Below are positions 34,461 to 41,914 of a stretch of 64,000 bases of DNA, one piece after another; the first letter of the stretch is position 1; every line of letters starts with the position of its first letter. The translations under genes were made by a program, and so were the position numbers. Origin of the DNA: Microcystis aeruginosa FD4 (GTDB lineage: Bacteria > Cyanobacteriota > Cyanobacteriia > Cyanobacteriales > Microcystaceae). The stretch covers positions 3,968,001-4,032,000 of the forward strand of contig NZ_CP046973.1 of the NCBI RefSeq assembly GCF_009792235.1, in the 5' to 3' direction. Under the pieces are notes generated by a model, which worked only from the letters and a program-made list of their open reading frames with translations, was not told the DNA's origin and did not search any database.

Positions 34461-37400
34461 ATTCCGAAAATGTTCCATCTGCTTTAGCTAAATAAGTGGC
34501 TAAATTTCTTTTACCACCACTATTCCATACCACAACATAATCTTGTTTTCCATCCCCATTAATATCAGCAAATTCTCCTAAATCTTTTCCTGTTGTATCA
34601 GCAATGAAATACCCTACCGATGCCGTGTTGATATATTCCGAAAATGTTCCATCTGCTTTAGCTAAATAAGTGGCTAAATTTCTTTTACCACCACTATTCC
34701 ATACCACAACATAATCTTGTTTTCCATCCCCATTAATATCAGCAAATTCTCCTAAATCTTTTCCTGTTGTATCAGCAATGAAATACCCTCCCGATGCCGT
34801 GTTGATATATTCCGAAAATGTTCCATCTGCTTTAGCTAAATAAGTGGCTAAATTTCTTTTACCACCACTATTCCATACCACAACATAATCTTGTTTTCCA
34901 TCCCCATTAATATCAGCAAATTCTCCTAAATCTTTTCCTGTTGTATCAGCAATGAAATACCCTCCCGATGCCGTGTTGATATATTCCGAAAATGTTCCAT
35001 CTGCTTTAGCTAAATAAGTGGCTAAATTTCTTTTACCACCACTATTCCACACCACAACATAATCTTGTTTTCCATCCCCATTAATATCAGCAAATTCTCC
35101 TAAATCTTTTCCTGTTGTATCAGCAATGAAATACCCTCCCGATGCCGTGTTGATATATTCCGAAAATGTTCCATCTGCTTTAGCTAAATAAGTGGCTAAA
35201 TTTCTTTTACCACCACTATTCCATACCACAACATAATCTTGTTTTCCATCCCCATTAATATCAGCAAATTCTCCTAAATCTTTTCCTGTTGTATCAGCAA
35301 TGAAATACCCTCCCGATGCCGTGTTGATATATTCCGAAAATGTTCCATCACCAGTGGGATTAAAATAATCTAATAAATAACTCTGTAACTTAGTTGAATT
35401 TTGTTCTGCTTGTAGGGTTAAATATGCAGTTTCTAGGCGGAGAGATTGGATGTTTGAGATTGATTGATCTTGGTTTGGACTGCTTCCTAAAATATTACTC
35501 TGTTTTTGTTGTATATACTTCTGTAAATTCGTCTCTAACCATTGTTCTTGTTGATCATTGGTTAAATCAATCTGAAGCGTTAAATCTTGGATCGTATTGG
35601 TAATTTTTTTATCTAATTCATCTATTAATTTAGGATTAATATATCCAAAATAATTATTAACAATTAAATTACTTTGATTGATTAAAAGTTGAATTCCTTC
35701 ACTATGTATTATTGGAAGAGGACTAAGATATAGTCCATTTGCTCCTGAAGCTTTCCAATGAAAGAAATTATCATCTCTTCCATCTCCATTAAAATCACCT
35801 ACTAAAGAATTATCATGTCCATTAATTGCTCCTGTAACAATGGGATCTAAATATTGAGTAAAACCACCTTGTCCATTACTTAAATAAAGTCGATTAACTC
35901 CCATTCCTCTCCAAAAGAAATAGACATCATCTCTTCCATCTCCATTAAAATCACCTACTAAAGAATTATCATGTCCATTAATTGCTCCTGTAACAATGGG
36001 ATCTAAATATTGAGTAAAACCACCTTGTCCATTACTTAAATAAAGTCGATTAACTCCCATTCCTCTCCAAAAGAAATAGACATCATCTTTGCCATCTCCA
36101 TTAAAATCACCTACTAAAGAATTATCATGTCCATTAATTGCTCCTGTAGCAATAGGATCTAAATATTGAGTAAAACCACCTTGTCCATTACTTAAATAAA
36201 GTCGATTAACTCCCATTCCTCTCCAAAAGAAATAGACATCATCTTTGCCATCTCCATTAAAATCACCTACTAAAGAATTATCATGTCCATTAATTGCTCC
36301 TGTAGCAATAGGATCTAAATATTGAGTAAAACCACCTTGTCCATTACTTAAATAAAGTCGATTAACCCCCATTCCTCTCCAAAAGAAATAGACATCATCT
36401 TTGCCATCTCCATTAAAATCACCTACTAAAGAATTATCATGTCCATTAATTGCTCCTGTAGCAATAGGATCTAAATATTGAGTAAAACCACCTTGTCCAT
36501 TACTTAGATAAAGTCGATTTTTTCCACTACCTCGCCAAATAAAATAAACATCATCTTTGCCATCTCCATTAAAATCATCTACTAAAGTATTATCAGGACT
36601 TTCATTGATTGCTAACGTACTAATTGAATCTAAATATTGAGTAAAACCACCTTTTCCATTACTTAAATAAAGACGATTTCTTCCGCTACTTCGCCAAGTA
36701 AAATAAAGATCATCTTTGCCATCCCCATTAAAATCACCTATCAAGGCATTATCAGGATTTTCATTAATTGATAATGTGTTAATTGGATTTAGATATTGGT
36801 TAAAGCTTAGATTAAAAATATATGGAGTATATTCTATTTGATTGGCTAAATCTTGATATTGTTTAATTGCTTTGTCTAAACTATTGCTTGTCTGTAAATA
36901 ATTAGGGTTATCCTTAAAATTATTTTGTAATAAATTTGCTACGTTAATAACTTCATTTCCTATCTGTTTATATTGATCGATATTACCAGAAGATAACAGT
37001 TCTTTTTCATTTGCTAATTTTTCCTTAGCGTTTATTAGGATAGTGTACTGTTTTTCCAAACTTGTCAAATCCGAATAATGCTGACTCAACTTCGCCAAAT
37101 CTTGATACTCCTGTAACTGCTTCTTAGCCAAAAACAGCGCATCCGTCACAAAATTAACACTATCCGCCAAAGCATCCCGCCGTCTTACGGTTGACTCCTG
37201 AATTTGTAACGCCTCATCCAACTGAATCTCATTCAGATAATAATCCCCATAAGGAGTCGCCAAATTCTCATCAATATAACTCGTCAAACTATCAAACGCC
37301 TGAGACTCAGCTTGCAACCCATTCCACACCTTAATCGTTAGATTATGATTATCCTGTAAATCATCCACCCAAACAGTTGTTAACCCCTTTAACTGATTAG

Positions 37401-38757
37401 CCAATTGACTACTTAAAGTGACATAACTCTCAATATTATTACTCCCCAAAGCCACCTTAACCGAAGCTAGATGATCCGCAGAAGTCGCCTTTCTCGTCTC
37501 CAATTCCTGCTTAAACTCCACCTCACCTGCTAACACCGTTTTCTGATAATCTTGCACCTCTCCCACTATTTTCTGCTTCTCTAAAATCGCCTTTTCTAAA
37601 GCTGAAATCTCAGAATTTGAACCATTACCATTACTATTTTTCAAACTTGTTAAATTAGTCTGAAGATTACTAATTTTTTGATTAAGACTATTAACCGTAT
37701 CCTGCAAAAACTTAGACGAATAATCCTGAGTCTTCAAAAAAGCATAATCCGTCAGAAAATCTCCTAACGCCTTATCCGCAACCGTCACAGCTTGCTTATT
37801 AGCTTCCCAAGCCGTTTTAACAGCCACTAAAGCCTGATTTTTTTTCTCTAATTCCTCAACTTGCTTAGGAATAATATTACTGGTAAGTGCTTGTAAATCC
37901 TGATTAGATTCACTAATTTGGAAGTCAATAACCGCTAACTCCTGATCATACTTAGTCGTAGCAATTGACAGTAAATTCTGTTGTTCCTGAATCTGAATCA
38001 GATAACCATTAATCTCCTTCTGAATCCCATCTTTTAGACCCGCATTCGTTTCAGCCTTCAAACGAGTGGAAGCATTATCAATATTCTTCTGAATATCTTT
38101 CTGTTTTTGCTCGTTTTGTGTTTTAGATTGAGTAAAACTAGAAGTTAAAGCCGTCTTTTTATCCCCCAAATTCTGCAAAATTTCCGTTAAAGACTTCTGC
38201 TTACTTAGACTCCCTGCAAACGTCTCCTTCGCAAAGGAATAATCATCATTAGCTAACGTTAACTGCTCCTCTGTCGTATCTAGCTTAACCTTCGCTTTAT
38301 CCAATTCGCTGCTGAGGGTTTCATACTGCTTCAACGCCGTCGGAATCGGTAACGTTAACTGCTCCAGTTTCGTCGGTTGAATATCAGTATTAGTAAACAC
38401 AAAATTATCATTATCAATTATCTTGACAATTGCCGTATTTTGTGGATCAATCGTCACCCCATTAGTCGGATTAATTAACGATAGGTTAAGCGTTTCCACC
38501 GCCTCAAATTGACTATCTTCCTTAATGGGAATCGTAATAATTTTAGGCGCACTATCCCCATGAGCAAACGTAACCTTAATGGGGGTATTATTATAATCGT
38601 CTGTGGTTGCTGTACCATTATTTAAAGTAATCGTCGCACTCACTTCCGTATCACTTCCCCCCGTGCGAGTAACAGTGACTTGAGTTATAGGAGTTCCGTT
38701 TTCAGTAATCGAATAAGTCGGGGTACTAAACGCTAAAACTCCGGGATTATTAAGCAT
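34459..38757 (-). CDS. 5' part of the giant gene: Calx-beta, coiled coil, FG-GAP repeats
   Basis: This open frame of 1432 codons starts MLNNPGVLAFSTPTYSITEN. Calx-beta features: VTVTRTGGSDTEVSATITLN, GTATTDDYNNTPIKVTFAHG and the closing AIVKIIDND. From about 120 to 640 it is Q/L/E-rich coiled coil. FG-GAP/VCBS units of the form LVGDFNGDGKDDVYFFWRG (Ca2+-binding DxNxDGxxD) follow from about residue 645 to 1015, then coiled coil, then 58-residue units with FADINGDGKQDYVVVWNSG. The frame ends by a TAG created at the insertion junction. No classical signal peptide is seen, consistent with C-terminal type I secretion, which this half has lost. It could still be made as a truncated product. Confidence 0.85.
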   Translation of the reverse strand: MLNNPGVLAFSTPTYSITENGTPITQVTVTRTGGSDTEVSATITLNNGTATTDDYNNTPIKVTFAHGDSAPKIITIPIKEDSQFEAVETLNLSLINPTNGVTIDPQNTAIVKIIDNDNFVFTNTDIQPTKLEQLTLPIPTALKQYETLSSELDKAKVKLDTTEEQLTLANDDYSFAKETFAGSLSKQKSLTEILQNLGDKKTALTSSFTQSKTQNEQKQKDIQKNIDNASTRLKAETNAGLKDGIQKEINGYLIQIQEQQNLLSIATTKYDQELAVIDFQISESNQDLQALTSNIIPKQVEELEKKNQALVAVKTAWEANKQAVTVADKALGDFLTDYAFLKTQDYSSKFLQDTVNSLNQKISNLQTNLTSLKNSNGNGSNSEISALEKAILEKQKIVGEVQDYQKTVLAGEVEFKQELETRKATSADHLASVKVALGSNNIESYVTLSSQLANQLKGLTTVWVDDLQDNHNLTIKVWNGLQAESQAFDSLTSYIDENLATPYGDYYLNEIQLDEALQIQESTVRRRDALADSVNFVTDALFLAKKQLQEYQDLAKLSQHYSDLTSLEKQYTILINAKEKLANEKELLSSGNIDQYKQIGNEVINVANLLQNNFKDNPNYLQTSNSLDKAIKQYQDLANQIEYTPYIFNLSFNQYLNPINTLSINENPDNALIGDFNGDGKDDLYFTWRSSGRNRLYLSNGKGGFTQYLDSISTLAINESPDNTLVDDFNGDGKDDVYFIWRGSGKNRLYLSNGQGGFTQYLDPIATGAINGHDNSLVGDFNGDGKDDVYFFWRGMGVNRLYLSNGQGGFTQYLDPIATGAINGHDNSLVGDFNGDGKDDVYFFWRGMGVNRLYLSNGQGGFTQYLDPIATGAINGHDNSLVGDFNGDGKDDVYFFWRGMGVNRLYLSNGQGGFTQYLDPIVTGAINGHDNSLVGDFNGDGRDDVYFFWRGMGVNRLYLSNGQGGFTQYLDPIVTGAINGHDNSLVGDFNGDGRDDNFFHWKASGANGLYLSPLPIIHSEGIQLLINQSNLIVNNYFGYINPKLIDELDKKITNTIQDLTLQIDLTNDQQEQWLETNLQKYIQQKQSNILGSSPNQDQSISNIQSLRLETAYLTLQAEQNSTKLQSYLLDYFNPTGDGTFSEYINTASGGYFIADTTGKDLGEFADINGDGKQDYVVVWNSGGKRNLATYLAKADGTFSEYINTASGGYFIADTTGKDLGEFADINGDGKQDYVVVWNSGGKRNLATYLAKADGTFSEYINTASGGYFIADTTGKDLGEFADINGDGKQDYVVVWNSGGKRNLATYLAKADGTFSEYINTASGGYFIADTTGKDLGEFADINGDGKQDYVVVWNSGGKRNLATYLAKADGTFSEYINTASVGYFIADTTGKDLGEFADINGDGKQDYVVVWNSGGKRNLATYLAKADGTFSE
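35700..36815 (-). repeat. Seven tandem 156-bp FG-GAP repeat units
   Basis: Unit of 52 residues, consensus FTQYLDPIATGAINGHDNSL continuing VGDFNGDGKDDVYFFWRGMG and VNRLYLSNGQGG. The three middle copies are nearly identical in DNA; the outer ones have drifted. This is a sign of recent unequal recombination. Confidence 0.9.
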
Positions 38758-39000
38758 AATTTATCACTCCAGAAAAAGTGAAAATATTTGATTGATTGAG
38801 ATTAGGTTAACTAACCGATAGAGTAAATAGCCGATTGAAACTGACTTAGAGACTGGTTTCCCTTCAGGCGCTTCCAGTGGACTGGTAGCGATCGCCGTTG
38901 AGTAAAATCTTGGGCGATCGCTCTTGCAACTTCAGGTTTAGCCAGTGGTTGGTGATCTGTAGTTGGCCAAGCTTCTGCTTGTTGCCTATATTATATACAG

Positions 39001-39124
39001 AAGCTTATCTCTGAATTACTTCCTCACCATGAAAATTTTAGCGGGTGATGACGAGGGGGATAATTTCCACTAAAAACCCCCTCGAAAGCAATCTTACCCC
39101 TTGTCATGGCGAAGATGCGATCGC
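39001..39124 (+). repeat. 124-bp direct repeat, copy 1
   Basis: AAGCTTATCTCTGAATTACT to GCGATCGC; the same sequence with a few changes lies at 40113-40237. It contains GCGGGTGATGACGAGGGGG and TTACCCCTTGTCATGGCGAA. Part of it recurs at 41388-41425. Together the copies bracket the UPF0175/DUF3368 pair. Confidence 0.9.
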
Positions 39125-39133
39125 AAGAAGTCC

Positions 39134-39166
39134 AGAAAACGGGTTTCTCGAAGAAACCCGTTTTCT
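39134..39166. repeat. 33-bp perfect palindrome
   Basis: AGAAAACGGGTTTCT, a 3-base loop (CGA), then the exact inverse. Same arms with different loops occur at 40061-40093 (TGA) and 41530-41562 (TCG); a half copy is at 9263-9278. Confidence 0.9.
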
Positions 39167-39177
39167 AAAATCACAAC

Positions 39178-39681
39178 TTAATCTAATTCATTTGCAGTTC
39201 GCAAAACCTCCTCATAAAGTTGACGACTGATGCGAAAATTTGCTTGGAGTATTAGAGCATCGATTATGGGTTGAACCTTAGAAATCAATCCTCTATTTTT
39301 AGCGATTAAAAGAACTCCTAGAACCCCCGTAATTGACAACCCCAAACGCACAGCCTCCCTCCGGCCAAGACGTTCATCAATTAACAATTCATCCGCCTTT
39401 AATTCCAAAGCAAGAGCGATTGCTTCTGCTTCGCCAATATCTAAATTATAGTCATTCCTCAAACAAGCCACAAGTTCCAAATTAGCGGCTTGTTGAACCT
39501 GTATCCAGTTCAGAGAAACTATCGCTTTAATCGGGATATCTTCCTCAGTCAAATTAGCCAATTCATTGGCAACTGCTTGGGGAATAATAACATTAGTATA
39601 AATATCTTTTAAGATTGATAGATAACCAACAAGAGCAAGACTGCTGAGAGGAGAAGTATCGCTAATAATAATCATAGCCAA
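39178..39681 (-). CDS. DUF3368 PIN-like toxin
   Basis: The 167-residue protein begins MAMIIISDTSPLSSLALVGY; SDTSPL is the first acidic motif of DUF3368 (PIN-fold) proteins. Further acidic sites: VIIPQAVANELANLTEED, DIGEAEAIALALELKADELL and LIDERLGRREAVRLGLSITG, then GVLGVLLIAKNRGLI. It probably acts as a ribonuclease toxin. The start overlaps the UPF0175 gene by 10 bases. Confidence 0.85.
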   Translation of the reverse strand: MAMIIISDTSPLSSLALVGYLSILKDIYTNVIIPQAVANELANLTEEDIPIKAIVSLNWIQVQQAANLELVACLRNDYNLDIGEAEAIALALELKADELLIDERLGRREAVRLGLSITGVLGVLLIAKNRGLISKVQPIIDALILQANFRISRQLYEEVLRTANELD

Positions 39682-39917
39682 CCTTTCTCTTTTAAATGCT
39701 TAATATCTTCCTGAAACTCAGCCACATCATAGTGAATACAAATTCCTCGTTCAGAAAGCAGCCGTTGAAACTTGATTTGATTAATACTTAATAACTCACT
39801 CGCTTTTCCTAAGCTAATCTTATCTTGTTGGAATAACATAATAACAATCTCCTTTAACAGTTCATCCTCTGATAAACCACTTGCTTTAATCACTTCTTGG
39901 GAAATAACTAGAGTCAT
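39672..39917 (-). CDS. UPF0175 antitoxin
   Basis: The 81-residue protein has the UPF0175 pattern: LKEIVIMLFQQDKISLGKAS followed by ELLSINQIKFQRLLSERGIC, a helix-turn-helix like AHIPA-Z, and YDVAEFQEDIKHLKE. UPF0175 and DUF3368 genes regularly pair as TA modules. A TTTTCTCCGTATTT-type reverse ribosome site (GGAGAAAA) precedes the ATG. It is intact. Confidence 0.85.
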   Translation of the reverse strand: MTLVISQEVIKASGLSEDELLKEIVIMLFQQDKISLGKASELLSINQIKFQRLLSERGICIHYDVAEFQEDIKHLKEKGWL

Positions 39918-40060
39918 ATTTTCTCCGTATTTTGATAAGAATTATACAAATGCTATCCTATGTTTTGCCGTCTGTCAATTCCCTTTGGCAGACCTCACTT
40001 CTAACTGTTAACTGTTAACTGAAATTACCTCCCCGAAGCAATCTTACCCCTTGGAATTCG

Positions 40061-40093
40061 AGAAAACGGGTTTCTTGAAGAAACCCGTTTTCT
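40061..40093. repeat. 33-bp perfect palindrome
   Basis: Same arms as at 39134-39166, loop TGA. It lies just inside the second copy of the 124-bp repeat. Confidence 0.9.
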
Positions 40094-40112
40094 CGATAAT
40101 GGTGTTGAGATG

Positions 40113-40237
40113 AAGCTTATCTCTGAATTACTCCCTCACTATGAAAATTTTAGCGGGTGATGACGAGGGGGATAATTTCCACTAAAAACCCCCCCCCAAA
40201 GCAATCTTACCCCTTGTCATGGCGAAGATGCGATCGC
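40113..40237 (+). repeat. 124-bp direct repeat, copy 2
   Basis: AAGCTTATCTCTGAATTACT to GCGATCGC, as at 39001-39124. The C-run is longer (nine C's) than in copy 1. Confidence 0.9.
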
Positions 40238-40246
40238 TAACGTAAA

Positions 40247-41239
40247 CTAAGCAGTTAAAGTATTTAACCAATTGATTAAATCTTCAACCGTAGAGAAATC
40301 GAATAAAGCTTCTCCTAATACTTCGACATCATCAATACTTAACTGCATAATTTTAGTTTCTAAGGAAGGATTAATCTCTCCTAACTTGCGTTTAAGTTGG
40401 CGAAGAATCAATGTTTTTTCGCGTTCGATACCTTGTTCGATACCCCGTTCGATACCTTGTTCAATACCTTGTTCGATACCTTGTTCAATACCTTGTTCAA
40501 TACCTTGTTCAATACCTTGACGCATCCAACTGGTGGTAATTTGCATAACTCCCTCCTGTACAGGTTCACTAAATGTGCTAATCTCTTCTTGAAATTGTAT
40601 CTCTTCGACCGGATTTAGATTGAGATATGTATCAATAAATCCAGAAATTAATTGCATTCTCGCCGCATCTAACCTTAAAGTAATTAACAAGCGCAGACAT
40701 TCCGCCTTAACCTTGGCTCGCTCTTTCTCGGCAATGTTCATCTTGGCCATCAAAGCTGAAGCAACCGGATTCGTCTGATTGAGAAAATCTCGCCAATTTA
40801 ATCGATTTAATTGCACTACTTGATAGTTAAATTCTAAGACCTTAAAATCAGGAAAATCGACCACATACTGACTAATCGCTTCTCTTTTTGGCTTTGGGTA
40901 AGAAAAAATTACAATCGGATAAATCGGTAAGACAAATTTCTCATGAAAGCGAGCAAAATAAGTAAACATTCGCCGGTTAAACCATTTTCGAGAACTTTCC
41001 TGTGCCTCTACATGAATCAGAAAAAAAGATTCTTTTCCTCGAAACCTAACTTGTGCGACTAAATCGCTTTCATGTCTTTCTCCTTCCGTGACATCGGTAA
41101 ATACTTCTTTGTCTAAAAAAGTAATCGAGTCCCTATCTAAATAATCCATCAATTGAGGGAAAAACAACTCAATAAATTCGATAAAAAAGGTGGAGATTAA
41201 CTCCTTAAATAAGCGATCGTGGTCAATATTATTAGTCAT
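40247..41239 (-). CDS. Rpn-family / DUF4351 PD-(D/E)XK nuclease
   Basis: The 330-residue protein has the Rpn-like core: DHDRLFKELISTFFIEFIEL, FFPQLMDYLDRDSITFLDKE, then GERHESDLVAQVRFRGKESF and FLIHVEAQESSRKWFNRRMF (the E/D-VEAQ pattern of PD-(D/E)XK). A central helical part follows, then a run of GIEQ tetrapeptides (about residues 240-274), and the C-terminal DUF4351 domain (LILRQLKRKLGEINPSLETK). The GIEQ run is encoded by 12-bp units at 40418-40520. Such proteins promote recombination in Escherichia coli. An N-terminal fragment of a relative lies at 26352-26570. Confidence 0.85.
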   Translation of the reverse strand: MTNNIDHDRLFKELISTFFIEFIELFFPQLMDYLDRDSITFLDKEVFTDVTEGERHESDLVAQVRFRGKESFFLIHVEAQESSRKWFNRRMFTYFARFHEKFVLPIYPIVIFSYPKPKREAISQYVVDFPDFKVLEFNYQVVQLNRLNWRDFLNQTNPVASALMAKMNIAEKERAKVKAECLRLLITLRLDAARMQLISGFIDTYLNLNPVEEIQFQEEISTFSEPVQEGVMQITTSWMRQGIEQGIEQGIEQGIEQGIEQGIERGIEQGIEREKTLILRQLKRKLGEINPSLETKIMQLSIDDVEVLGEALFDFSTVEDLINWLNTLTA

Positions 41240-41720
41240 GTAATATCATCTTAACTAATCTGAGTGATGAATGACTACTCTTCTCTATTATATTCTGAAA
41301 AGTTGGTTTTGGCAACGGATTGTTATGACCTCACCCCTTAACCTAGGAGAAGAGGGGGATGCTTCCTGCGTTAACCTTTCTCTTTCCACTAAAAACCCTC
41401 CGAAGCAATCTTACCCCTTGTCATGGACAAAAGGCGATCACCGGACAAGGACAATTTTAGCGGATGATTGCCAAAAGGCGATCACTAATACCCTAAGTCA
41501 TAACTCATAATTAATGCGATGGCGTTTGCAGAAAACGGGTTTCTTCGAGAAACCCGTTTTCTAAATAAAGGCATAAATTGCGATGGCGTTTGCATAATTA
41601 TTCCTGTTTGTTCAGCGACTTGTGACGTAAAATCTTAACAGTCACTGATAATTACTGATTGTCGGTATTGCTGCATAAGTGCGTAAAAGCTGATAGGATA
41701 ACGAACGGAAAAAATATAGC
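41240..41720. other. Gene-free stretch with repeats before kdp
   Basis: Contains a partial copy of the 124-bp repeat (41388-41425), a 33-bp palindrome (41530-41562), and two short direct repeats GCGATGGCGTTTGCA (41517 and 41581). No gene is supported. Confidence 0.6.
41530..41562. repeat. 33-bp perfect palindrome
   Basis: AGAAAACGGGTTTCT, loop TCG, exact inverse. Third full copy of the family in the window. Confidence 0.9.
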
Positions 41721-41748
41721 TTGTCAAGGTGCAAGAAATCGCTATAAT
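41721..41748 (+). promoter_or_regulatory. Promoter of the kdp operon
   Basis: TTGTCA (41721-41726), a 16-base spacer and a perfect TATAAT (41743-41748). The transcript would have a leader of about 160 bases before kdpA, long enough for a regulatory RNA, but I do not recognise a c-di-AMP (ydaO) riboswitch in it. Confidence 0.6.
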
Positions 41749-41914
41749 CATTCCAGCAGAGGTGATAGTAATCCCTCGACATCCATTTGTTAATGATCGC
41801 TAATGATGAGACAAACTCGGTTTTCTCAAGCTGGTTCGAGACAGCGACCCCCTGAGTTTCCTGGTCGATCATCGATCGAGCCGCCACTGGCCTTTTTTCG
41901 GAGTTGATCGAACC

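Larger units (their letters stand above)
32925..35342 (-). repeat. Seven tandem 174-bp FG-GAP repeat units, interrupted by the insertion sequence
   Basis: Unit of 58 residues, consensus EYINTASGGYFIADTTGKDL, GEFADINGDGKQDYVVVWNS, GGKRNLATYLAKADGTFS. Neighbouring units differ by only a few bases (for example G/V in TASGG/TASVG and GTATGG/GTGTGG). Units begin at about 174-bp steps (34636, 34810, 34984, 35158). The insertion sits inside one unit. Confidence 0.9.
26650..38757 (-). pseudogene. Giant Calx-beta / FG-GAP / coiled-coil / RTX protein gene, split by an insertion sequence
   Basis: The two open frames 38757-34461 and 33242-26650 are halves of one gene. The element plus one target copy is 1221 bp, a multiple of three, and the frames match on both sides, so removal restores 3,628 residues. 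Order: Calx-beta domain (about 6-115), long coiled coil, seven FG-GAP repeats of 52 residues, coiled coil, seven FG-GAP repeats of 58 residues, very long coiled coil, a hydrophobic stretch, a calcium-rich domain, RTX nonapeptides, a W-rich domain and a second RTX cluster with a C-terminal secretion-like end. It would be a type I-secreted Ca2+-binding surface protein. The insertion ends the product at about residue 1432. Confidence 0.85.
38758..39177. other. Upstream region of the giant gene, with repeats
   Basis: The first 100 bases before the giant gene should hold its promoter. Further on are copy 1 of a 124-bp direct repeat (39001-39124) and a 33-bp perfect palindrome (39134-39166). No gene is present; the frame 39045-39230 runs through the repeats. 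Confidence 0.6.

Noticed and set aside
32925..36815. CRISPR array
   Set aside because: Repeat units of 156 and 174 bp are protein-coding FG-GAP repeats without spacers.
41749..41914. c-di-AMP (ydaO) riboswitch in the kdp leader
   Set aside because: The conserved ydaO blocks were not found by eye.
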